Both the position numbers and the translations under genes were made by a program. A stretch of DNA of 64,000 bases from Microbacter margulisiae (GTDB lineage: Bacteria; Bacteroidota; Bacteroidia; Bacteroidales; Paludibacteraceae), in contig NZ_JACHYB010000002.1 of the NCBI RefSeq assembly GCF_014192515.1, forward strand, positions 62,001-126,000. The letters are read 5' to 3'. Of the stretch, positions 1-10,730 are shown in pieces. The notes beneath the pieces were generated by a model. It worked only from the letters and a program-made list of their open reading frames with translations, did no database searches and was not told where the DNA came from. Each line of letters opens with the position of its first letter. Position 1 is the first letter of the stretch.

Positions 1-1
1 G

Positions 2-1048
2 CATGCCCAAGTAGAAATCATACTGGCATTCAAAGCTTTTGCCATGTGGAGCGTCTTTCCGGTTATCCGCGAATATATCCGTTACTCCACGGCCAGCTCA
101 GTAGCCGAAGCACAACTGGCATTTGAGGAGATGGGCAACCAGGCGCACACCTATGCCCCGGTCTATTCCGACAGGGAATTCCCGTCCATACTTCGTTACA
201 GCAGCCACGTGACCTTTAACTCTCTGTCGCAGTTTGAGCATTTCTATCCACAAACACAACAAGCAGAACATCCCGTCTCGTGCGGACTACGCATTAACCC
301 CGAATATTCGAGCGTCAGCACCGACCTTTACAATCCATGCTCGCCCGGGTCGCGGCTGGGAGTCACTGCCGGTCAACTGGAAGACAGCCTGCCAGCAGGC
401 ATTGACGGGCTCCATTTCCATACCCTGTGCGAATCGCAGGCCGAAGATCTGGAGCAGACATTAGCAGCAGTCGAAGCCAAGTTCGGACACTTGTTCAATC
501 GCATCCAATGGCTCAATATGGGCGGCGGCCACCTGATGACACGCAAAGGTTATGATGTGGAACAACTGATCCACATTCTGAAAACATTTCAGGCAAAATA
601 CCCCCATCTGCAACTTATTCTCGAACCGGGAAGTGCCTTTGCCTGGGAAACCGGCGAGTTGGTGTCCACCGTGCTGGATGTGGTGGACAATCACGGCATC
701 AAAACTGCCATGCTCGACGTATCCTTTGCCTGCCATATGCCCGACTGCCTCGAAATGCCCTACAAACCAAAGATTCTGGGAGCCGGAGAGCCTGTCCCAG
801 GCAAACCTGTTTACCGTATGGGAGGCAACAGTTGCCTTTCAGGCGATTATGTAGGCGACTGGTCATTTGACAAACCACTGCAACCCGGCGATCGAATCGT
901 GTTCATGGATATGATGCACTACACGATGGTGAAAACAACCTATTTCAACGGTGTCACCCATCCTTCAATAGGCATCTGGAGACCCGACAACCGGTTTCAG
1001 TTAGTCCGCGAATTCGGTTATGAAGACTATAAGAACAGGCTGTCATAA
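2..1048 (+). CDS. nspC: Carboxynorspermidine decarboxylase, 5'-truncated by the window edge
   Basis: PLP-dependent fold-III decarboxylase that converts carboxynorspermidine or carboxyspermidine to norspermidine or spermidine in the cytoplasm. The reading frame is open from base 2, and the residues before the first ATG (position 44) already match the family's barrel, so the true start lies upstream, probably by only a few tens of residues. Visible motifs are the glycine-rich NMGGGH segment, the EPGSAFAW strand and the SCLSGDY segment carrying the C-terminal active-site cysteine. The stop is at 1046-1048. A tRNA cluster with its own promoter follows. The family assignment is firm; the missing N-terminus cannot be seen. 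Confidence 0.9.
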   Translation, partial: HAQVEIILAFKAFAMWSVFPVIREYIRYSTASSVAEAQLAFEEMGNQAHTYAPVYSDREFPSILRYSSHVTFNSLSQFEHFYPQTQQAEHPVSCGLRINPEYSSVSTDLYNPCSPGSRLGVTAGQLEDSLPAGIDGLHFHTLCESQAEDLEQTLAAVEAKFGHLFNRIQWLNMGGGHLMTRKGYDVEQLIHILKTFQAKYPHLQLILEPGSAFAWETGELVSTVLDVVDNHGIKTAMLDVSFACHMPDCLEMPYKPKILGAGEPVPGKPVYRMGGNSCLSGDYVGDWSFDKPLQPGDRIVFMDMMHYTMVKTTYFNGVTHPSIGIWRPDNRFQLVREFGYEDYKNRLS

Positions 1049-1167
1049 AACAAGGCAAAATTGAGCACTCAACCGGATATACACTGGCAACCGAAAAGCA
1101 TGAACAGGGTTGTTCACAGTATATAGCGAAGCTTTTCGTCCGTATACCAGCAAAAAGGGGCCAACAG

Positions 1168-1198
1168 TTTGTCCGATATAAAAAAAAAGCTATCTTTG
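1168..1198 (+). promoter_or_regulatory. Bacteroidota-type promoter of the tRNA cluster
   Basis: TTTG at 1168-1171 and TATCTTTG at 1191-1198 are separated by 19 bases. This matches the Bacteroidota sigma-ABfr consensus (TTTG, 19-21 bases, TAnnTTTG). It lies about 50 bases before the first tRNA. Confidence 0.7.
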
Positions 1199-1248
1199 CA
1201 TCCACAAAAAACGAAAGAGGTTCTTTGATGTAATAACCCTTCGCAATC

Positions 1249-1321
<73 letters not shown>

Positions 1322-1349
1322 CGAAAGGCGTATTTCGCTGTAGTAATCA

Positions 1350-1433
1350 GCCCGGATGGCGGAATTGGTAGACGCGCTAGTTTCAGGGACTAGTGGTCGT
1401 AAGGCTGTGCAGGTTCGAGTCCTGTTCCGGGCA
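1350..1433 (+). tRNA. tRNA-Leu (CAG)
   Basis: The acceptor stem GCCCGGA pairs with TTCCGGGC. The anticodon loop TTCAGGG gives CAG. A long class-II variable arm (TGGTCGTAAGGCTGT) is typical of leucine tRNAs. It is the second gene of a three-tRNA transcript. Confidence 0.93.
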
Positions 1434-1452
1434 CGTATTGATTATGGCATTT

Positions 1453-1536
1453 ACCCAGGTGGTGGAATTGGTAGACACGCTACTTTGAGGGGGTAGTGGG
1501 GGCAACCTCGTGTGAGTTCGAGTCTCATCCTGGGTA
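1453..1536 (+). tRNA. tRNA-Leu (GAG)
   Basis: The acceptor stem ACCCAGG pairs with CCTGGGT. The anticodon loop TTGAGGG gives GAG, and a long variable arm is present. It follows the Leu(CAG) gene by about 20 bases, so the two leucine isoacceptors and the glycine tRNA are probably processed from one transcript. Confidence 0.93.
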
Positions 1537-1553
1537 CAAACAATCGTTATTAG

Positions 1554-1590
1554 AACGCTTATAATGAAATAATTATAAGCGTTTTTCTTT
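1554..1590 (+). terminator. Intrinsic terminator of the tRNA cluster
   Basis: A perfect 12-bp stem (AACGCTTATAAT, loop GAAATA, ATTATAAGCGTT) runs straight into a T-rich tract. It lies 17 bases after the last tRNA. Confidence 0.85.
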
Positions 1591-1681
1591 TTACAAGTAA
1601 TCAAAGTTGAACACATAGCAAAAAAAGTCCTGCACGTTGACTGGTACAGGACGGGGAATTTTATCCTTTAACGGGCGCTTA

Positions 1682-1978
1682 TTACGACAATAATAATTTC
1701 AATCCCAGAGCCTTTGCAATTCTTACAAAACTTGACATTTGCATATCTGTTTCTCCTTTTTCTATCTTTGCGATATAGCTTCTTTTAAGCCCCGTTTTGC
1801 CGGCAATATAATCCTGTGTAAGATGCAATTCTTTCCGCTTCTCTTTCAGTATTTCTCCGTAATAGAAAGCAACTGCCTCTTTGTTGAACGCTTCACGGGT
1901 GGTCGTGCCCTCCTTTCCGTGTCTTTCATCTAAAAGATCGGCTGCGTTGTTCAATAGTGCAGTATTTATCTTTTTCAT
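1682..1978 (-). CDS. XRE-family helix-turn-helix antitoxin (HigA-like)
   Basis: A 98-residue protein. The C-terminal half carries an XRE/Cro helix-turn-helix (LTQDYIAGKTGLKRSYIAKIEKG, about residues 53-75) followed by a SFVRIAKALGLKL helix. The N-terminal extension with a FNKEAVAFYYGEIL segment is typical of antitoxins paired with HigB/RelE toxins. The start ATG overlaps the stop of a toxin-like reading frame by ATGA, the usual toxin-antitoxin operon arrangement. Such proteins bind the toxin and repress their own operon. Here the partner is broken (see the adjacent pseudogene), so this may be an orphan repressor. Confidence 0.8.
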   Translation of the reverse strand: MKKINTALLNNAADLLDERHGKEGTTTREAFNKEAVAFYYGEILKEKRKELHLTQDYIAGKTGLKRSYIAKIEKGETDMQMSSFVRIAKALGLKLLLS

Positions 1979-2203
1979 TGTTCCAAACTATTTAGTATGT
2001 TGGTTGCCTTTTTTATTTGTTTGCCGTAATCCTTATTTGATTTTTTCAAAAAACCGTTCAGGATAATTATTTGAGTAGCTTCAATAATATTTTCATGGTC
2101 AATAGCAAATAAAAACGTACGATATTCAATTGTAAAATCCTTTGAACTCGCCAGTATAAAAAACTATGCGAACCGCTCCCGTATTAGTATCGTCGCTATT
2201 CAT
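1975..2203 (-). pseudogene. Decayed RelE/HigB-like toxin gene
   Basis: Reading the minus strand from an ATG at 2203 gives a toxin-like N-terminus (RIVFYTGEFKGFYN, then stop). A second frame then gives EYRTFLFAIDHENII followed by ILNGFLKKS and a Lys-rich tail, ending at 1975-1977 in overlap with the antitoxin start. The two parts resemble the first strand and the C-terminal half of RelE/ParE-fold HigB toxins (about 100-115 residues). The middle (roughly 40-50 residues) and the frame are lost. I infer an internal deletion plus frameshift. Family recognition is by pattern only. Confidence 0.6.
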
Positions 2204-2772
2204 GTTGCAAATGCAACTAATTAATTACATGTTTCAAACAAATAAAGGATATAATTTCATCTGGAGATGTTCTATTTATCAATTTTCGCCTAAAAAAATA
2301 CGCTTAGTATCTAAGCACATGAAAATATAGCATCTACACAATCTAATGAAATGATATTTTCAATCATTTACAGCGCTCTTTTCAACTTTACACCTTAAGC
2401 TTTCAACCGCAGTTCTCTTTAGCCCGATTTTATTTGTTGTTCAAGCTTTTACCTCGGCCCGCTTTTATCTTTAGACTACTACGGTTCAGCGCATTTCCTC
2501 ATTGCATGCATTTTTTGCATGACGATGCAACAAAAGCATTTTACTACTTTTGGTACAATGATTTATCCTCTTCCTTACCGAATAATTTTTCTGTATTTTT
2601 CCGGAAAAAAATTCCTTTCCGACAGTGAATAATCCGGATAAAAAGCAAGTATCTTTGGCACCTGATCAGGGCATTGTTTTATACCGTTTGTAGTGTCATG
2701 AGACAGGAGATAGCCAGTAGACAATCTCCTGAAAAATAATATGATTCGTTTAACATTAAAACATTCGCAGTT
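2204..2772. other. AT-rich intergenic region without a convincing gene
   Basis: About 570 bases. It contains one copy of a dispersed repeat word (2386-2422) and a TATCTTTG core at 2650-2657 that could drive the Lys-rich mini-ORF. I see no other supported feature. Confidence 0.5.
2386..2422 (-). repeat. Dispersed intergenic word M1, copy 1
   Basis: A 37-bp stretch nearly identical, on the opposite strand, to 46430-46466. It is also recognisable at 37078-37115 (+) and 43969-44005 (-). The shared core on the other strand reads AACCACGGTTGAAAGT with small variations. It lies far from the other copies. Confidence 0.7.
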
Positions 2773-2886
2773 ATGTCAAAAGAGAAAGTTGTAGAGAAAG
2801 CCCAGAAAAAACCTGCGGCAAAAAGCCTGAAAGAAAAACGGGCAGAAAAAAAAGTAAAAAAAGAGGTCAAAAGTCACCAAAGTTGA
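2773..2886 (+). CDS. Lys/Ala-rich 37-residue small basic protein
   Basis: Begins MSKEKVVEKAQKKPAAKS and ends KEVKSHQS. About 40 percent of residues are Lys or Arg, with no cysteine and no hydrophobic segment. A TATCTTTG promoter core lies about 115 bases upstream (2650-2657). The composition resembles short unannotated basic ORFs in other Bacteroidota, possibly nucleic-acid binding, but I cannot name a family. No strong ribosome-binding site is visible. It may instead be a chance ORF in A-rich DNA. Confidence 0.4.
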   Translation: MSKEKVVEKAQKKPAAKSLKEKRAEKKVKKEVKSHQS

Positions 2887-3229
2887 CCAGAATATGGCCA
2901 CCAACTGAAAACATGAATAAAAGCTCTTGTGCAGATGATTGCCGGGAGCTTTTTCCACACATAAACACCCAATGAAGCAAAAACATATCCGGCACAAAGG
3001 GAGACAAAAAACAAAAGTAACCCGGTAACAGAAGAAAAAACCAGTCCGACGATATTTCAGAAATGGGAGAGAAGGAGGTTTGCGATCACAAAAAAAGCAT
3101 AATATGACGCCGCAATTTCTCTCTTTATCACAAAATTACTACCTTTGCATCTCTTTTTAGGCAAAGACTGAAACTAAGTCGTGATGCAAACACAAAGCGC
3201 ATCCACACGAATCAACAAACTGGCTACAA
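2887..3229. other. Intergenic leader of the bamD operon
   Basis: About 340 bases. The only recognisable element is the TACCTTTG promoter core at 3140-3147. No ORF is supported. Confidence 0.5.
3140..3147 (+). promoter_or_regulatory. Promoter core of bamD-rpoZ
   Basis: TACCTTTG matches the Bacteroidota -7 box TAnnTTTG and sits 83 bases before the bamD start. No clean -33 TTTG is seen. Confidence 0.55.
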
Positions 3230-4036
3230 ATGAAACGATTAACCATTTATTTACTCTTTGGCGCATTCATACTTACATCATGTACACAGTATCAGAAATT
3301 GTTAAAAAGTACCGATAACAATTTGAAATTCAATGAAGCCAAAGCATACTTCCAAAACAAGGATTACAACCGTGCTTCGCAGCTTTTTGAAGATGTTTCG
3401 GGCTACTACAGGCATACGGACAAGGATGAAGACATTATGTACATGCTGGCCGAATGCTATATGCACCAAAAAGATTATGATTCGGCAAGCGATGAGTTCA
3501 AAGCTTATATAAAAAGTTATCCAAAAGGTCAATACGCAGAAGATAGTTATTATATGATCGGTTATTGCGCCTATCTGAATTCTCCTGATCCGCGACTGGA
3601 TCAAACGGCTACCTATGCAGCCATCGATGCTTTTTCCAACTTTGTGCAGACCTATCCGATGAGCGACAAAGCCAAACAAGCATATACTTATCTGGCCCAG
3701 ATGAAAGACAAACTGGCTTACAAGGAATTACTCAATGCACGGCTCTATTATAATCTGGGAACCTATATGGGCAACAATTACCTGTCATCTGTCATTGTAG
3801 CAAATAACGCCCTCAAAAAATATCCCGACACAAAATATCGTGAAGATCTGATGTTTATTGTATTGCAAGCAAAATACATGGAAGCTGAGTACAGCGTTCC
3901 CGACCTGAAGGATCAACGATACCGCGATGTCATTGACGAATATTACAACTTTATCAATGAATATCCTAAAGGCAAAGACGCTAAAACAGCCCTTGCCATG
4001 TTTAATCAGGCTCAAAAATACGTAAAAGAGAAATAA
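3230..4036 (+). CDS. bamD: Outer-membrane assembly lipoprotein BamD
   Basis: A 268-residue essential component of the BAM complex that inserts beta-barrel proteins into the outer membrane. A lipoprotein signal peptide ends in the lipobox LTSC (Cys18). It is followed by five TPR-like helical repeats, visible as recurring A..YF..KDYNRA.QLFEDV and EF..YI..YPKG..AEDSYYMIG patterns, the usual family length and layout. rpoZ follows after one base, so the two are co-transcribed, a common Bacteroidota pairing. Start chosen because the signal peptide begins at this ATG. Confidence 0.93.
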   Translation: MKRLTIYLLFGAFILTSCTQYQKLLKSTDNNLKFNEAKAYFQNKDYNRASQLFEDVSGYYRHTDKDEDIMYMLAECYMHQKDYDSASDEFKAYIKSYPKGQYAEDSYYMIGYCAYLNSPDPRLDQTATYAAIDAFSNFVQTYPMSDKAKQAYTYLAQMKDKLAYKELLNARLYYNLGTYMGNNYLSSVIVANNALKKYPDTKYREDLMFIVLQAKYMEAEYSVPDLKDQRYRDVIDEYYNFINEYPKGKDAKTALAMFNQAQKYVKEK

Positions 4037-4037
4037 T

Positions 4038-4370
4038 ATGGATTTCAGAAAAACAAAGGCCCCTTTGACAACTGTTACACGCGATATGAACAGTTTGTGC
4101 GAATCAACCGGTAATGTGTATGAAACAGTAAAGATCATCGGTAAGCGGGCTAACCAAATCAGCTTGATGATTCGCGACGATATCAGCCAGAAGATGGAAG
4201 AGTTCAACACAGTTGCTGACAATCTGGAAGAAGTTTTCGAAAACCGGGAACAAATCGAAGTATCCCGTTTCTACGAAAAACTGCCCAAACCGACATTGAT
4301 CGCCACTCAGGAACTGATCGAAAACAAATTATTTGTCCGTCTCCCTGCCAAGGAAAAATTATCAAAGTAA
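4038..4370 (+). CDS. rpoZ: RNA polymerase omega subunit (Bacteroidota type)
   Basis: A 110-residue protein starting MDFRKTKAPLTTVTRDM, with the NVYETVKIIGKRANQIS helix (residues 27-43) that corresponds to the omega/Rpb6 core binding the beta-prime C-terminus. Omega helps assemble and stabilise RNA polymerase. The Bacteroidota form diverges from the proteobacterial one and is often annotated only as hypothetical. It begins one base after bamD and probably shares its transcript. A hairpin follows at 4397-4430. Confidence 0.85.
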   Translation: MDFRKTKAPLTTVTRDMNSLCESTGNVYETVKIIGKRANQISLMIRDDISQKMEEFNTVADNLEEVFENREQIEVSRFYEKLPKPTLIATQELIENKLFVRLPAKEKLSK

Positions 4371-4396
4371 ATCAACGGGGCATACCACACTACTGT

Positions 4397-4430
4397 TTTT
4401 TGCCGGTCGGCGACCCCCGATCGGCAAAAA
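4397..4430 (+). terminator. Hairpin after rpoZ, likely terminator
   Basis: Left arm TTTTTGCCGGTCGG pairs with right arm CCGATCGGCAAAAA (one mismatch) around a 6-base loop. The downstream side is A-rich rather than T-rich, so termination may be weak on the plus strand. Confidence 0.5.
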
Positions 4431-4489
4431 GTGTCTTTAAACAGGGCCTAAACAGCATTTAATCACACTTTATCCTAATACTTTCCACC

Positions 4490-5686
4490 ATGTTAAAAGG
4501 GAAACACATTTTACTGGGAATCACAGGTAGCATAGCCGCTTACAAATCGGCCTACCTAGTCCGTCAATGGATAAAAGGAGGAGCAGAAGTGCGGGTTATC
4601 ATGACTCCGCTGGCCAAGGAGTTTATCACCCCGCTCACGATGGCAACACTATCGAAACATCCCATTCTGATTGATTTCTTCGACCCGACCAATGGGAATT
4701 GGAATAGCCATGTCGATCTGGGCCTCTGGGCTGACGTTTATGTCATTGCACCTGCAACAGCAAACACCCTCGCCAAAATGGCAAACGGCATAGCCGACAA
4801 CCTGCTGCTGACAAGCTATCTATCAGCTAAATGCCCCGCATTTGTAGCGCCGGCAATGGATCTGGACATGTGGCTGCATCCGGCCACGCAACGGAACCTG
4901 CAACAACTGCAATCTATCGGTGTACGGGTTATTGACCCTTCAACCGGGGAACTGGCAAGCGGACTGGAAGGGAAAGGGCGCATGGCTGAGCCTGAGTTGA
5001 TAACAAAAACCTTGCATGATTTCTTTGTCACCCAGGATACATTAAAGGGGAAGAAAGTGATTATCACAGCAGGCCCGACATACGAAAAGCTTGACCCGGT
5101 ACGTTTCATCGGCAACTACTCTTCAGGCAAAATGGGCTTTGCCTTAGCAGAAGAGTGCGCTTTGCGCGGTGCCGAAGTAACGCTCATAACAGGTCCCGTC
5201 AGCCTGCCAACTCCACATTCCAGCATTCACCGCATCAACGTGGAAAGCGCTGCCGAAATGTATGAGGCAACTATAAAATTATTTCCAGAACAGGACATAG
5301 CCATTTTATCGGCGGCTGTCGCTGATTTCACTCCCGAAACCAGAGCCGAGCAAAAGTTGAAAAGGGAAGGCGATGGCCTGACACTCCATCTCCAACCAAC
5401 ACAGGATATAGCTGCAACTTTGGGAGCAATGAAACAAGGGCATCAGATACTGGTAGGTTTTGCGCTGGAAACAGAACACGAAACTCAGAATGCACTCTCA
5501 AAGCTGCAACGGAAACATCTTGATTTCATCGTGCTCAATTCATTGCGCCATCCACAGGCCGGATTCGGATATGATACAAACCAGATTTCGATTATCGACA
5601 AGCACGGAACAATCATTGAATTCCCCCTGAAAAACAAACGCGAAGTGGCACAGGATATCATCAGCACCATTGAAGCAACACACTAA
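4490..5686 (+). CDS. coaBC: Bifunctional phosphopantothenoylcysteine decarboxylase / phosphopantothenate-cysteine ligase
   Basis: A 398-residue fusion performing two successive steps of coenzyme A synthesis. The N-terminal flavin-dependent CoaC half (1-180) shows GITGSIAAYKSA, the NSHVDLGLWAD active-site histidine region, the APATANTLAKMANGIADNLL flavin site and the PAMDLDMW clamp. The C-terminal CoaB half (about 188-398) shows KVIITAGPTYEKLDPVRFIGN and SSGKMGFALAEE for nucleotide binding and ILSAAVADF. Length is normal for the fusion. cdd follows after 16 bases. Confidence 0.95.
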   Translation: MLKGKHILLGITGSIAAYKSAYLVRQWIKGGAEVRVIMTPLAKEFITPLTMATLSKHPILIDFFDPTNGNWNSHVDLGLWADVYVIAPATANTLAKMANGIADNLLLTSYLSAKCPAFVAPAMDLDMWLHPATQRNLQQLQSIGVRVIDPSTGELASGLEGKGRMAEPELITKTLHDFFVTQDTLKGKKVIITAGPTYEKLDPVRFIGNYSSGKMGFALAEECALRGAEVTLITGPVSLPTPHSSIHRINVESAAEMYEATIKLFPEQDIAILSAAVADFTPETRAEQKLKREGDGLTLHLQPTQDIAATLGAMKQGHQILVGFALETEHETQNALSKLQRKHLDFIVLNSLRHPQAGFGYDTNQISIIDKHGTIIEFPLKNKREVAQDIISTIEATH

Positions 5687-5702
5687 CCGTGGCATTTATC
5701 GT

Positions 5703-6185
5703 ATGAAGAAACAACAAATCAACACTGAATTTTCGGTATATACCTTTTCTGAACTTCCCGAAAACTACCAGCAACTGCTTGTGAAAGCAAAAGAACAAAC
5801 GGCAAATGCCTACGTCCCCTACTCCCATTTTTCTGTTGGAGCAGCCGTATTACTTGAAAACGGAGAGATCTTTGCAGGCAATAACCAGGAAAACGCAGCC
5901 TATCCATCGGGACTTTGCGCCGAACGGGTAGCCCTGTTTTATGCTAATGCACAACGCCCTGAAATCCCTGTAAGAGCTTTGGCTATAGCAGCAAAAACCA
6001 ACGGTGAGTTTGTAGAAAATCCCATATCGCCATGCGGTGCCTGCCGTCAGGTGATGCTCGAAACCGAAACACGGTTTGCCAAACCGATTTCTTTGCTGTT
6101 ATATGGTAAAAATGAAATTTACGTTTTTGATCGGGTAACCGACATCCTTCCGCTTTCTTTTACGGAGGCCAGCATGAAAAAATAA
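5703..6185 (+). CDS. cdd: Cytidine deaminase
   Basis: A 160-residue zinc enzyme deaminating cytidine and deoxycytidine to uridines for pyrimidine salvage. The catalytic CAE motif (GLCAERVALF) and the zinc ligands PCGACRQV are both present, as is the SHFSVGAAV substrate loop. I place the start at 5703 (MKKQQ); the longer frame from 5670 would overlap the end of coaBC and adds nothing family-like. It probably rides on the coaBC transcript. Confidence 0.93.
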   Translation: MKKQQINTEFSVYTFSELPENYQQLLVKAKEQTANAYVPYSHFSVGAAVLLENGEIFAGNNQENAAYPSGLCAERVALFYANAQRPEIPVRALAIAAKTNGEFVENPISPCGACRQVMLETETRFAKPISLLLYGKNEIYVFDRVTDILPLSFTEASMKK

Positions 6186-6379
6186 TTTGAAAAATTACCG
6201 AAGTACATGAGATCGATTAGTTGAAAGGATCTTCATTGACAAAATATGCGTATTGTCTTCCATTTTACCGCTCTTGTATCTCTGCAATCTCTCTTTTTAA
6301 GATAGGATTGGAATAGCTGAAATAGAAAAGTTTTATTTGATGTAATCCGGAATTGGATGCAAATGATTAATAATTTACG

Positions 6380-8179
6380 CTATCCGATTGCTCCTACTGT
6401 CTGTAATGCTGTTAACCGACGCTCTAAAACACCAAGTTCGTCTAAAAAGGTATTTCTGAAAATTGCCATATTATCCTTTGTATTAGGGAACAAATGTTTG
6501 TAATAATCTATTCCCTCCAACAACTGATTGGAATAGACCGTAAAATTTTCCTTCTGTTTCGCATCCCAGGGTTGTGGAGCGTCATCCATCTGTTGTTGTA
6601 AATAATCGATATTTATTTTCAATTCATTTATAAATATATTCTTACGATCAGAACGTTCAATAATATTCGTACGACCATAAATGTGATCTACCATTGTTTT
6701 CAACGAAACAGGTTTGGAAAAATAGGCCATATTCGGCCCGGGACAAACCGAGACACCGGAACCCTCGGATGTTGTATCCAAGTGATGATTAAGCAATGCA
6801 GACGTTCCTAATCCTACACAAATGCACGATTTTTCGACAATACGACGATAAGCTTTCTGATATTCAGTGTCAGTAAGATTTTTCGTCTTTAACTCTGTAA
6901 TCTTCAATTTTTGATATTGTTTTGAAGCAGTACAAATGGCTCGTTCGGTAAATTCTTTATTCAGTTGGGCAAATTTTTTAGTACAATGAGCACCGGGACT
7001 CCCCAATAAAATGTTTTGCTCTTTTTCAAGATCTTTTGTATTTGATCGAAGACTATTGAAAGGAACGCCGAAAGGAGAAATCGTACTTAAATAAAGATCT
7101 TTTTCAGTGGACTTGCACAACAAATCAAGCGTATCTTTATCAACATTTGTAGCTTCGGGTACCAACAAAAACGGAGTTCCCCATCCAATGCTGTTCAAAT
7201 CGTAATTCTCCAACAAAAACTGATGTTCTTCAGCTGTTCCGACTCCACCTTGCACTGTGATTTTAAAAGGAAGCATACTGGATGGAATCATTAAGTTCTT
7301 TGACATTAGAGCATCAACAAATATGGCATGCACCTCTTTATGAAGTTGCTGACGATTGGTTTTGAATAGTTCCAAAATAGGGCCCATTAATTCACCTTGT
7401 GACGCAAAAGCATGGCCACCACAATTCAAACCGGATTCAATTCGATATTCCGAGACCCATAATCCCTTTTTAGCTAAAAATTTTCCTTGAATCAACGCAG
7501 AACGAAAATCACTCACTTTCAGAATAATCTTCTTTTTTAAACGGCCATCGGCATCAGGGAAAAAATCAGGAAATTGGTCCAAATAACTGTATAGACGAGG
7601 GTTCATGCCCGCCGATAACACAATAGCACCTCGCAAAGTACTTTGAGCAAACCCCCGCAAGGCGGCATGTCCATCATTGAAAGCAGCAGGCAATTTTTCC
7701 CCGTTCTTATAATTCTCTTTATCCAGCTTAGTCATAATATTGACATCTATACTTCCGGCTTCAATGTGTTTATCAACCCACATCTTTATTTCAAGCGCAT
7801 TACTATGCTGAAACAGCTGAAAATACGATTGCTTCACTAATGAAGTATCAGGCAACAGCTCCATGTAACGAGCACAAGCTCCCCCGATTTGCAAAGAGGA
7901 TTGCTTTATTTCGTCAACCTTTTTCGAGACCAATTCATCCACCATATCTAAATATGCGGTTATACGCTTTGCACGTGAGTCCTCTGTTTTGTCTGTGATA
8001 GGATGAAAAGGGAGGTCCCATTTCTTGCTGTACCATGCCCTCATCTTCTCCATCAGCAAATCATCAACTAACGAAATAACGGATGAAATACCCCATGGAG
8101 CTACTTTTATCGGCGTATCAATGGTATATCCAATCCCCATAACAGGAATATGGAACGTGTGTAAATCTGTTCTGAACAT
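6380..8179 (-). CDS. Large conserved Bacteroidota protein with nitronate-monooxygenase-like TIM-barrel signature
   Basis: A 599-residue soluble protein without signal peptide. The segment KITVQGGVGTAEEHQFLLENY followed by GWGTPFLLVPEA (around residues 305-345) resembles the phosphate/FMN-binding end of nitronate monooxygenase-type barrels. VLSAGMNPRLYSYL, SGLNCGGHAFASQGELMGP and a Cys-containing KSCICVGLGTSAL segment are strongly patterned and look conserved. I recognise it as a family seen in Bacteroidota but cannot name the reaction. The FMN-barrel idea is inference from one motif. It is monocistronic, with about 780 bases of non-coding DNA upstream. Confidence 0.6.
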   Translation of the reverse strand: MFRTDLHTFHIPVMGIGYTIDTPIKVAPWGISSVISLVDDLLMEKMRAWYSKKWDLPFHPITDKTEDSRAKRITAYLDMVDELVSKKVDEIKQSSLQIGGACARYMELLPDTSLVKQSYFQLFQHSNALEIKMWVDKHIEAGSIDVNIMTKLDKENYKNGEKLPAAFNDGHAALRGFAQSTLRGAIVLSAGMNPRLYSYLDQFPDFFPDADGRLKKKIILKVSDFRSALIQGKFLAKKGLWVSEYRIESGLNCGGHAFASQGELMGPILELFKTNRQQLHKEVHAIFVDALMSKNLMIPSSMLPFKITVQGGVGTAEEHQFLLENYDLNSIGWGTPFLLVPEATNVDKDTLDLLCKSTEKDLYLSTISPFGVPFNSLRSNTKDLEKEQNILLGSPGAHCTKKFAQLNKEFTERAICTASKQYQKLKITELKTKNLTDTEYQKAYRRIVEKSCICVGLGTSALLNHHLDTTSEGSGVSVCPGPNMAYFSKPVSLKTMVDHIYGRTNIIERSDRKNIFINELKINIDYLQQQMDDAPQPWDAKQKENFTVYSNQLLEGIDYYKHLFPNTKDNMAIFRNTFLDELGVLERRLTALQTVGAIG

Positions 8180-10576
<2,397 letters not shown>

Positions 10577-10661
10577 GGTTCTCTTCTATTATCATTCTTC
10601 AAATACATTGGCTTATTTCATGTAATAATTATCCTGAAGGACAGAAAAACAGGATTATGTG

Positions 10662-10669
10662 TATATTTG
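10662..10669 (+). promoter_or_regulatory. Promoter core of the hydGFE operon
   Basis: TATATTTG followed by CCC, 62 bases before the hydG ATG. It matches TAnnTTTG. The -33 region is not clear. Confidence 0.5.
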
Positions 10670-10730
10670 CCCTGCCGACCTAAGTGTGCACAAGGGACCC
10701 AACTAACAGGTATTTATTAACTACACGTTC

